Below, piece by piece: positions 39,874-46,956 of a stretch of DNA of 64,000 nucleotides. This stretch comes from 14-2 sp963628035 (GTDB lineage: Bacteria > Bacillota > Clostridia > Lachnospirales > Lachnospiraceae), in the NCBI GenBank assembly GCA_963628035.1, contig CAVGED010000045.1:22046-86045 (forward strand). Reading direction: 5' to 3'. The position numbers were made by a program, and so were the translations under genes. Every line of letters starts with the position of its first letter. Position 1 is the stretch's first letter. The notes beneath the pieces are model-generated. The model was not told the origin of the DNA. It worked only from the letters and a program-made list of their open reading frames with translations, and searched no databases.

Positions 39874-40763
39874 GAATTATTTTCATAGAAGCGGATGAAG
39901 CTTTCCAAAGCTTTGGAGAGCTTTCCGTTTTTATTGTAGGCAAAGCCGACTGCACGCTTGCGGATAGGGTGTCCAAGGGGAATCTCCACCAGTGTGCCGC
40001 ATGCCAGCTCATCCTGTACGAATTCCCGGATGACACAGGCGACGCCCAGGCTTATCTTGGCGAACTCGATCAGCAGATCCATGGAGGAAACGTCGATGGC
40101 ATCCTGCACATCGATCTGATTCTGGATCAAGTATTCGTCGATGTACTGGCGTGTCATATTTTCTTTGTTTAAGAGCATTAAAGCGGAGTTTTGCAGGATG
40201 GCATTCTTTGCGACACCCCGAAGCTTCAGATTGTGAAGGTAATCCTTTGTGGCTACAAAGATATCCTCGATCTCTCTTAAAGGATAGAATTCCAGATCCT
40301 TTTGGGATCCCGGCTGTCCGATGAGTCCGATATCGATCTTGCCCTCTTCCAGAAGCTGCAGGGTGTGGTTGGTGGAGTGGCAGGCGATGGAGATGCCGAT
40401 ATGCGGGTAGCGCTTGATGAACTCCTTCAGATAGGGCAGAAGGAGATATTTACATAGCGTGGAGCTGACACCGATGGTCAGATGGCCGACGCCAAGCTGG
40501 AGACTGCGGCGCAGCTTCTCCTCTCCAAGATCCAGTGTCTCGAAGGCAGACTTCACATGTCCGTAGAGAAGAGAGCCCTCCGGTGTCAGGGTTACGCCCC
40601 TGGAGCTTCGCAGGAAAAGCTTTGTGCCAAGGCTTTCCTCCAGCTTCTGGATGGATTTGCTGATGGCGGGCTGACTGATATAGAGCTCTTTGGCTGCTTT
40701 GGAGATATTCCCGGTGTTCGCTACGGCGTAAAAGATTTTGTAAGATGACAGGTTTTGATTCAT
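39867..40763 (-). CDS. LysR family transcriptional regulator
   Basis: 298 residues. The N-terminal winged HTH is typical (VANTGNISKAAKELYISQPA, ISKSIQKLEESLGTKLF, then SRGVTLTPEG). The effector-binding domain carries the HLTIGVSSTLCKYLLLPYLKEF block. It is divergent from leuC with 111 bases between the starts, the usual LysR arrangement, so it probably controls leuCD (and perhaps thrC) in response to a pathway metabolite. That target is inferred from position. Confidence 0.94.
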   Translation of the reverse strand: MNQNLSSYKIFYAVANTGNISKAAKELYISQPAISKSIQKLEESLGTKLFLRSSRGVTLTPEGSLLYGHVKSAFETLDLGEEKLRRSLQLGVGHLTIGVSSTLCKYLLLPYLKEFIKRYPHIGISIACHSTNHTLQLLEEGKIDIGLIGQPGSQKDLEFYPLREIEDIFVATKDYLHNLKLRGVAKNAILQNSALMLLNKENMTRQYIDEYLIQNQIDVQDAIDVSSMDLLIEFAKISLGVACVIREFVQDELACGTLVEIPLGHPIRKRAVGFAYNKNGKLSKALESFIRFYENNSY

Positions 40764-40799
40764 AATATCGCTCCTTCATAACTGGAAATCATAATAAAC

Positions 40800-40814
40800 A
40801 TACTTTATATGTAT
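40800..40814. promoter_or_regulatory. Possible LysR operator between lysR and leuC
   Basis: Dyad ATAC-N7-GTAT (40800-40814), the size of a T-N11-A-type LysR site. A TATAAT (40821-40826) for leuC follows seven bases later. Confidence 0.4.
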
Positions 40815-40874
40815 TTTAATTATAATACAGAGTGTGATAAAATAGCAAGCATAAAGTGTAAGGAGGAATTTAAC

Positions 40875-42131
40875 ATGGGAATGACAATGACACAGAAGAT
40901 CCTGGCGGCACATGCAGGACTGCCCGCCGTGAGTGCAGGACAGCTGATCGAGGCGAATCTGGATCTTGTTCTGGGAAACGATATCACCTCCCCGGTCGCC
41001 ATTCATGAGATGGATAAGATGAAGGTTGAGGGTGTCTTTGACAAGGATAAGATTGCTCTGGTGATGGATCATTTTGTACCAAATAAAGATATCAAGTCCG
41101 CCCAGCACTGTAAGTGTGTGCGGGAATTTGCATGCAGGCATGATATCACCAATTACTTTGATGTGGGAGAGATGGGCATCGAGCATGCCTTGCTGCCGGA
41201 GAAAGGACTGACGGTGGCTGGTGATGTGATAATCGGTGCAGATTCCCATACCTGTACCTACGGCGCCCTGGGTGCATTCTCCACAGGTGTGGGGAGCACA
41301 GATATGGCCGCCGGCATGGCTACCGGGAAGGCGTGGTTTAAGGTGCCCTCCGCTATCCGGTTCAATATCATCGGAAAGCCATCCAAATGGGTCAGCGGAA
41401 AAGACGTGATCCTGCATATCATCGGGATGATCGGTGTGGACGGAGCCTTGTATAAGTCCATGGAATTCGTGGGCGAGGGCATTGCGAATCTGTCTATGGA
41501 CGACCGCTTCACCATCGCCAACATGGCGATTGAGGCCGGGGGTAAGAATGGAATCTTCCCGGTAGACGATCTGGCTAAGGCATATATGAAGGAACATTCC
41601 AAGCGGGCGTATACGGTGTATGAGGCAGATGAGGATGCCGTGTACGATGAGGAATACACCATTGATCTTAGTACCTTAAAGCCAACCGTAGCTTTCCCAC
41701 ATCTGCCGGAAAATACAAGAACCATCGATGAGGTCGGCGATGTGAAGATCGATCAGGTGGTGATCGGTTCCTGCACCAACGGAAGGATGGATGACCTTCG
41801 TATCGCAGCAGAGATCCTGCGGGGGAAGAAGGTGGCCAAGGGAGTGCGTTGTATCGTGATCCCGGCAACCCAGAAGATCTATCTTCAGGCCATGGAGGAA
41901 GGGCTGCTTCGTGACTTTATCGAGGCAGGCGCCGTTGTCAGTACCCCTACCTGCGGTCCGTGTCTGGGCGGTTATATGGGTGTTCTGGCGGAGGGAGAGC
42001 GTTGCGTCTCCACCACCAACCGGAACTTTGTGGGAAGAATGGGACATGTGGATTCCGAGGTCTACTTAGCGAGCCCGGCGGTTGCAGCCGCCAGTGCCGT
42101 GGCCGGAAGAATCGCTGGACCAGAACAGTAG
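40875..42131 (+). CDS. leuC: 3-isopropylmalate dehydratase large subunit
   Basis: Aconitase-family [4Fe-4S] enzyme of leucine synthesis. Start ATG 40875 after AAGGAGG; 418 residues, the length of the archaeal/Clostridial LeuC type. Cluster ligands are Cys300 (GSCTNGR), Cys360 and Cys363 (TPTCGPCLG). DSHTCTYGALGAFSTGVGSTD is the conserved substrate region. The two-gene leuCD arrangement follows directly. Confidence 0.97.
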   Translation: MGMTMTQKILAAHAGLPAVSAGQLIEANLDLVLGNDITSPVAIHEMDKMKVEGVFDKDKIALVMDHFVPNKDIKSAQHCKCVREFACRHDITNYFDVGEMGIEHALLPEKGLTVAGDVIIGADSHTCTYGALGAFSTGVGSTDMAAGMATGKAWFKVPSAIRFNIIGKPSKWVSGKDVILHIIGMIGVDGALYKSMEFVGEGIANLSMDDRFTIANMAIEAGGKNGIFPVDDLAKAYMKEHSKRAYTVYEADEDAVYDEEYTIDLSTLKPTVAFPHLPENTRTIDEVGDVKIDQVVIGSCTNGRMDDLRIAAEILRGKKVAKGVRCIVIPATQKIYLQAMEEGLLRDFIEAGAVVSTPTCGPCLGGYMGVLAEGERCVSTTNRNFVGRMGHVDSEVYLASPAVAAASAVAGRIAGPEQ

Positions 42132-42142
42132 GAGGAGAGAAC

Positions 42143-42634
42143 ATGAAAGCATGCGGACGAGTTTTTAAATATGGAGACAATGTAGATACGGATGTGATCA
42201 TCCCGGCACGGTATCTGAATTCCTCTGACCCCAAGGAACTGGCGGCCCATTGTATGGAGGATATCGACAAGGATTTTGTTGCAAAGGTGTCAAAAGGAGA
42301 TCTGATCGTAGCGGAGAAGAACTTCGGCTGCGGTTCCTCCAGAGAGCATGCCCCCATCGCCATCAAGGCGGCAGGCGTAAGCTGTGTCATCGCGGAGACC
42401 TTTGCCCGGATTTTCTACCGGAATGCCATCAATATCGGACTTCCCATCATCGAATGCCCGGAAGCTGCCAGGAAGATTATGGCGGGCGACGAGGTGGAGG
42501 TAGACTTCGACAGCGGTGTAATCACCAACCGGACCAAGGGAGAGAGCTATAAAGGACAGGCCTTCCCGGAATTCATGCAGAAGATCATTGCCGCAGAAGG
42601 GTTGATCAATTACATTAACAGCGGCGTGGACTGA
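42143..42634 (+). CDS. leuD: 3-isopropylmalate dehydratase small subunit
   Basis: 163 residues, the swivelling domain that pairs with LeuC. The conserved DTDVIIPARYLN and NFGCGSSREHAPIAIKAAG motifs are complete, and FARIFYRNAINIGLPI follows. Start ATG 42143, after GGAGGAGAG and 11 bases from the leuC stop. leuA and leuB are not in the window. Confidence 0.97.
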   Translation: MKACGRVFKYGDNVDTDVIIPARYLNSSDPKELAAHCMEDIDKDFVAKVSKGDLIVAEKNFGCGSSREHAPIAIKAAGVSCVIAETFARIFYRNAINIGLPIIECPEAARKIMAGDEVEVDFDSGVITNRTKGESYKGQAFPEFMQKIIAAEGLINYINSGVD

Positions 42635-42684
42635 ACTGCTACATGAAAAGGCACAAATTGATTCAAGAGAAAAGGATGAAAAAG

Positions 42685-44172
42685 ATGGAATTGTTATATA
42701 CCAGCACAAGAAATTCAAAAGAAAAAGTGACGGCCTCCCAGGCGATTCTGCGGGGCCTGGCAGAGGATGGCGGACTGTTTGTACCGGAATATATTCCGAA
42801 GCTTACGATCTCCGTGGATGACCTTAAGAAAATGTCCTATCAGGAGACGGCCTACGAGGTAATGAAGCTGTTTCTTACCGATTTTACGGAAGAAGAACTG
42901 AAGGACTGCATAGAAAGCGCCTATGACAGCAAGTTTGATACGCCTGTTATTGCTCCGTTGGTGAAGGCGGATGGCGCGTATTTTCTGGAGCTTTTCCACG
43001 GAGCCACCATTGCCTTTAAGGATATGGCCTTGTCCATACTGCCGTATCTGATGCTGACCTCCGCCAGGAAGAATCATGTGACCAACGATATCGTGATTCT
43101 GACGGCTACCTCCGGGGATACCGGCAAGGCGGCTCTGGCCGGATTCGCAGAAGTGAAGGGAACGAAGATCATTGTGTTTTATCCCAAGGATGGGGTCAGC
43201 CCCATACAGGAGAAGCAGATGGTGACCCAGAAGGGAGACAATACGCTGGTAGTTGGCATCCACGGAAATTTTGACCAGGCTCAGACCGGAGTGAAGCAGA
43301 TGTTTTCGGATCGTGCGCTGGCAGCGGAGATGGAAGCGAAGGGATATCAGTTCTCCTCCGCCAATTCCATTAATATCGGGCGGCTTGTGCCGCAGATCGT
43401 CTACTACGTATACGCCTATGCTCAACTGGTAGCCATGGGCGAGATCGCAACAGGCGAAGCCATCAATGTGACAGTGCCTACCGGAAACTTCGGGAATATA
43501 CTGGCGGCCTTTTATGCGCGTGAGATGGGGATTCCTATCCGTAAGCTGATCTGCGCTTCCAACGAGAACAAGGTGCTGTATGATTTCTTCCAGACGGGAA
43601 GCTATGACAGGAACCGAGAGTTTATCCTGACTTCATCGCCCTCTATGGATATCCTGATCTCCAGCAATCTGGAGCGTCTGATCTATCAGATCGCCGGACG
43701 GGATGCCGAGGCTGACCGGACGTACATGCAGCAGTTGTCCAGTGAGGGATGTTACCACATCACGGAGGAGATGAGGGCGCAACTTGCACCGTTCTACGGA
43801 AATTATGCCAGTGAAGCGGAGACTGCGGCCACCATTAAGGCAGTCTATGAAGCCGATGGTTACGTGATCGATACTCACACGGCGGTAGCAGCCACAGTGT
43901 ATGAAAAGTATCGGCAGGAGAGCGGTGACACCACGAAGACCGTGATCGCATCCACCGCAAGCCCATATAAGTTCACCAGAAGTGTTGTGACGGCGATCCG
44001 CCCGGATTATGAAAGACTGGGTGATTTTGAACTGGTGGATGAGTTAGAGAAGCTTTCCGGTGTGAAGGTTCCGAGGGCTATCGAAGAGATCAGAAGCGCA
44101 CCGGTGCGGCACAAGACGGTATGTGAAGTGGATGAGATGCCGATGGTGGTGCGGGACTTTCTGAAATTATAG
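42685..44172 (+). CDS. thrC: Threonine synthase
   Basis: PLP enzyme converting phosphohomoserine to threonine. Start ATG 42685, eight bases after AAAAGGA, gives 495 residues starting MELLYTSTRNSKEKV; upstream in-frame ATGs (42643, 42676) are possible but less fitting. The PLP-binding lysine is Lys112 (GATIAFKDMALS). The LTATSGDTGKAALAGF phosphate-loop segment and the VPTGNFGNILAAFYA block are clear. It uses the product of the Asd branch and follows leuD by 50 bases, probably in the same operon. Confidence 0.96.
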   Translation: MELLYTSTRNSKEKVTASQAILRGLAEDGGLFVPEYIPKLTISVDDLKKMSYQETAYEVMKLFLTDFTEEELKDCIESAYDSKFDTPVIAPLVKADGAYFLELFHGATIAFKDMALSILPYLMLTSARKNHVTNDIVILTATSGDTGKAALAGFAEVKGTKIIVFYPKDGVSPIQEKQMVTQKGDNTLVVGIHGNFDQAQTGVKQMFSDRALAAEMEAKGYQFSSANSINIGRLVPQIVYYVYAYAQLVAMGEIATGEAINVTVPTGNFGNILAAFYAREMGIPIRKLICASNENKVLYDFFQTGSYDRNREFILTSSPSMDILISSNLERLIYQIAGRDAEADRTYMQQLSSEGCYHITEEMRAQLAPFYGNYASEAETAATIKAVYEADGYVIDTHTAVAATVYEKYRQESGDTTKTVIASTASPYKFTRSVVTAIRPDYERLGDFELVDELEKLSGVKVPRAIEEIRSAPVRHKTVCEVDEMPMVVRDFLKL

Positions 44173-44187
44173 AAGAGTGTGAGGTTT

Positions 44188-44274
44188 ATGGCAGAATCCG
44201 GCAGGCCGCCTAATAGGCAGCCGCCGATGGTCGGAAACGGAGGCGTATATGGGAATATTGGCAGTATCAAGTAA
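44188..44274 (+). CDS. Possible 28-residue Gly/Pro-rich peptide
   Basis: ATG 44188 with GTGAGG seven bases upstream, frame ending TAA 44272. The product begins MAESGRPPNRQPPMVGNG and is rich in Pro and Gly. It overlaps the first possible start (44249) of the next membrane-protein gene, so it may serve as a coupled leader. There is no homology that I can name. Confidence 0.35.
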   Translation: MAESGRPPNRQPPMVGNGGVYGNIGSIK

Positions 44275-44608
44275 TGGTATCATGACAATTTTTGATGTGA
44301 TCATTTTAATATACGGTGCTTATACCGTTTATACTGCTTTACAGATGAAGAAAACAGGGGAGCCCGCCAAGTGGCTGGTGAATGAGCAGGAGATAGGCCG
44401 CTGTAAGGATAAGCGGGGATTTGTGGACGCAATCTATGTTGCAACAATCCTGTTCGGAGTGGTGACGATGCTGTATGGCGTTGTCAGTCTGTTAACCAGC
44501 TATGTGTTTCGCGTGTCGCTTCTTGATATGATATGCCTTCTTGTATTTCTGGCGAGTTGTGTTGTCTATATGGTTACATTGAACCGTGCCAGGAAGAAGT
44601 TCTTCTGA
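44249..44608 (+). CDS. Small membrane protein, function unknown
   Basis: 119 residues from ATG 44249 (AACGGAGG upstream) with three hydrophobic segments: IFDVIILIYGAYTVYTAL, AIYVATILFGVVTMLYGVV and MICLLVFLASCVVYMV. ATG 44282, inside the frame, would remove 11 residues and start MTIFDVIILIYG, which looks like the natural N-terminus; its start could be coupled to the stop of the peptide at 44188-44274. No family recognised. Confidence 0.7.
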   Translation: MGILAVSSNGIMTIFDVIILIYGAYTVYTALQMKKTGEPAKWLVNEQEIGRCKDKRGFVDAIYVATILFGVVTMLYGVVSLLTSYVFRVSLLDMICLLVFLASCVVYMVTLNRARKKFF

Positions 44609-44641
44609 CAGATGATTCTTCCGAAGAAAATTATATAAGAT

Positions 44642-44692
44642 AAAACGGCTACAGAGAGGAACCGGGATTCCTTACTGCGGCCGTTTTTGCTT
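44642..44692. terminator. Bidirectional terminator between convergent genes
   Basis: AAAACGGC (44642-44649) pairs with GCCGTTTT (44680-44687); GGAA/TTCC pair inside. T5 on the plus strand and TTTTA on the minus strand let it serve both the membrane-protein gene and citrate synthase. Confidence 0.8.
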
Positions 44693-44695
44693 CTT

Positions 44696-46060
44696 CTACC
44701 GTTGATTCATGGGTACGTACTCCCGGCGCTCCTGCACGCATTTGTAAGCGGGACGCATGATCTTACCGTTGTAGGATAACTCTTCTAAGCGGTGTGCGCT
44801 CCAGCCTGCGATTCTGGCGATAGCGAAGATCGGAGTGTACAGCTCCATGGGAAGTCCCAGCATGCTGTAGGCGAAGCCGGAGAAGAAGTCCACGTTGGGG
44901 CTGACACCCTTGTAGATCTGACGTTCTCGTGCGATGATCTCCGGAGCCAGCCGTTCTACCAGCGCGTACAGCGCGAATTCCTTTTCCAGTCCCTTCTCCT
45001 TGGAAAGCCGCTCTACGAAGGAACGGAACAGGATGGCACGGGGGTCGGAGAGCGAATAGACGGCATGCCCCATACCGTAGATCAGGCCTGCATGGTCGAA
45101 AGCTTCCTTATTGAGCAGTGCGGACAGGTAGCGTCCCACCTCCTCTTCGTCGGTCCAGTCGGATACGCTTGCTTTCATGTCATCGAACATTTTCACCACC
45201 TTGATGTTGGCGCCGCCGTGCTTGGGACCCTTTAAGGAACCCAGTGCCGCAGCGATGGCCGAGTAGGTATCGGTTCCGGAGGAGGATACCAGGTGTGTGG
45301 TGAAGGTAGAGTTATTTCCGCCGCCGTGCTCCATATGTAGGATCAGCGCAATGTCGAGAAGCTTTGCTTCTAACGGCGTGTATTGGCAGTCCGGCCGCAG
45401 TACATGAAGAATCGTCTCCGCAGTGGACAGGTTGGGATCCGGTGTATGGATAAACAGGCTGGCACCGTCGTGGTAATGCTTGTAGGCCTGATAGCCGTAA
45501 ACGGACAGCAGTGGGAACAGGCTTATAAGCTCCAGACACTGGCGCAGCACGTTGGGGATGGAAATATCGTCTGCACGGTCGTCGTAGGAGTATAAGGTCA
45601 GTACACTGCGGGCCAGTGTGTTCATCATGTCCTGGCTGGGAGCCTTCATAATAATATCGCGCACAAAGCCGGTGGGAAGAGAACGATATTCTGCAAGCAG
45701 CTGCGTGAAGCTTGTTAGTTCTTCCTTCGTCGGAAGCTTCCCAAACAGGAGCAGATAGGTGCTTTCCTCGAAGCCAAAGTGACTGTCTTCTGCAAGTCCC
45801 CGTATGATATCCTTAACATTATAGCCGCGATAATATAGTTCGCCGTGTGCCGGCACCGATTTCCCGTCTACGATCTTGGAAGCGCAGACGTCTGAGATTT
45901 CTGTCAGTCCTACCAGGACGCCTTTTCCATTCAGGTCACGGAGTCCACGCTTGACATCATATTGCGTAAAAAGTGCTGGGTCGATATTGGCTGCAGCTTC
46001 ACTGAGCTTGGATAATTTCAGTATCTCCGGTGTAATTTCACAAAATCTGTTTGAATGCAT
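44696..46060 (-). CDS. Citrate synthase
   Basis: Condenses acetyl-CoA with oxaloacetate. Start ATG complementary to 46058-46060 with AAGGAGGT upstream on the minus strand; 454 residues. Catalytic landmarks: HGGGNNSTFTTHLVSSSGTD, GSLKGPKHGGANIKV (oxaloacetate/CoA His) and GMGHAVYSLSDPRA (His); the C-terminal Asp is in NVDFFSGF. An additional roughly 60 N-terminal residues precede GVLVGLTEIS, as in the long Clostridial type. In such anaerobes it usually feeds an incomplete cycle to 2-oxoglutarate and glutamate. No aconitase or isocitrate dehydrogenase lies beside it. Confidence 0.96.
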   Translation of the reverse strand: MHSNRFCEITPEILKLSKLSEAAANIDPALFTQYDVKRGLRDLNGKGVLVGLTEISDVCASKIVDGKSVPAHGELYYRGYNVKDIIRGLAEDSHFGFEESTYLLLFGKLPTKEELTSFTQLLAEYRSLPTGFVRDIIMKAPSQDMMNTLARSVLTLYSYDDRADDISIPNVLRQCLELISLFPLLSVYGYQAYKHYHDGASLFIHTPDPNLSTAETILHVLRPDCQYTPLEAKLLDIALILHMEHGGGNNSTFTTHLVSSSGTDTYSAIAAALGSLKGPKHGGANIKVVKMFDDMKASVSDWTDEEEVGRYLSALLNKEAFDHAGLIYGMGHAVYSLSDPRAILFRSFVERLSKEKGLEKEFALYALVERLAPEIIARERQIYKGVSPNVDFFSGFAYSMLGLPMELYTPIFAIARIAGWSAHRLEELSYNGKIMRPAYKCVQERREYVPMNQR

Positions 46061-46126
46061 AAAGACCTCCTTCTGATTAATTTCGATTTCACGATTTACT
46101 GTGTTGAAATGCGAATGATATTTCCT

Positions 46127-46156
46127 ATGATACCACATGTATCTGTTTTTATACAA
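46127..46156 (-). promoter_or_regulatory. Promoter of citrate synthase
   Basis: On the minus strand TTGTAT (46151-46156), 18-base spacer, TATCAT (46127-46132), with the start codon about 67 bases further. Confidence 0.5.
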
Positions 46157-46221
46157 GTAGAAAATAGAATTTTCATTTAAAATTAATAAGCTGTTAATAA
46201 TTGGTAATTGGAAAAATAAAA

Positions 46222-46293
46222 GCTGCCAGTTGGTTTCCCACGCAAATCGAACGACGATTTGCTAAGGGAAATCCACCGGCAGCAATTTTTTTT
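46222..46293 (+). terminator. Long hairpin terminator at the left edge of the defence island
   Basis: A three-part stem: GCTGCC (46222-46227)/GGCAGC (46278-46283), GGTTTCCC/GGGAAATCC with one bulge, and GCAAATCG (46242-46249)/CGATTTGC (46255-46262) around AACGA, followed by eight T residues. No gene on the plus strand ends just before it, so it guards the island against readthrough from outside or is an attenuator relic. Apart from this and the promoter at 46347, the 46061-46433 stretch holds nothing else recognisable. Confidence 0.75.
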
Positions 46294-46346
46294 ACAATGT
46301 ATATTGAACTACCATTTTCCAACCATTTTGAATACACGATTTTTTG

Positions 46347-46375
46347 TTTACTTAGAAATCAAGAAGTGCTATACT
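46347..46375 (+). promoter_or_regulatory. Promoter of the BREX/CBASS operon
   Basis: TTTACT (46347-46352), 17-base spacer, TATACT (46370-46375). It is the only good promoter seen upstream of the run of twelve short-spaced genes ending at 61872. Confidence 0.6.
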
Positions 46376-46433
46376 TGAAAATAGAATTGTACCAAACGTT
46401 GGACAGGCTATTTATAGACAGGAGGCAGAGACG

Positions 46434-46508
46434 ATGGCAGTATCATATAATGTGCGGGATTTTATTCCTGAGAGTCCAGATAATGGGACAGCTGATAATG
46501 TAGAATAA
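46434..46508 (+). CDS. 24-residue peptide at the head of the defence operon
   Basis: ATG 46434 with CAGGAGG eight bases upstream, a better ribosome-binding site than that of the next gene; stop TAA at 46506. Product MAVSYNVRDFIPESPDNGTA plus DNVE. It ends 13 bases before the BrxF-like gene and could be a translated leader or a small component. It has no hydrophobic segment. Confidence 0.5.
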   Translation: MAVSYNVRDFIPESPDNGTADNVE

Positions 46509-46521
46509 GGATGGTGGCCGA

Positions 46522-46944
46522 ATGGGAAGGATAATACAGTATCGGCTGCTCCAATCCGAAAATCAAACAGGACTGATGAGACCAGTTGTCTACTGTGATG
46601 AAAAATACTGCGAAAGTTTACAGCAGGTTTCATTAAATGAGAAAATGGCGGCTCTGCTCATAAAAATTAAACCGGAACGAAGAACCATGAGGATTGAAAG
46701 ATGCTTTCAGGAAGTTCTTATAAATATTCCGGAAAACAGTTGTATCCGAGACTTTGATGTGCTGTTCAATCCAGCATACAAGATAGATGTTTTGCAGCTT
46801 CTTACAGTTGCGAATCGAAGCAAGCCTTTTTCTGTTTTGTGGCCGGGAACCGTGATAGACGGAAAATTGGTTTATGCGGAAGATGGATATGCGGACTATA
46901 AAGAATACGATGTAGAACAATACGACATAACCTGTGTCGTTTAA
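46522..46944 (+). CDS. BrxF-like protein without a P-loop
   Basis: 140 residues, in the brxF position of a type 3 BREX operon. The C-terminal half fits my recollection of BrxF: LNEKMAALLIK, VLFNPAYKIDVLQLL, then VLWPGTVIDGKLVYAEDGYADYKEYD. BrxF is described as a P-loop protein, yet no Walker A (GxxxxGKT/S) occurs here, and the N-terminal region is short. The 24-residue peptide upstream does not supply it. It is therefore either a divergent or a degenerate BrxF. It is followed 12 bases later by the BrxC-like ATPase. Confidence 0.6.
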   Translation: MGRIIQYRLLQSENQTGLMRPVVYCDEKYCESLQQVSLNEKMAALLIKIKPERRTMRIERCFQEVLINIPENSCIRDFDVLFNPAYKIDVLQLLTVANRSKPFSVLWPGTVIDGKLVYAEDGYADYKEYDVEQYDITCVV

Positions 46945-46956
46945 GGGAGGATAAAA

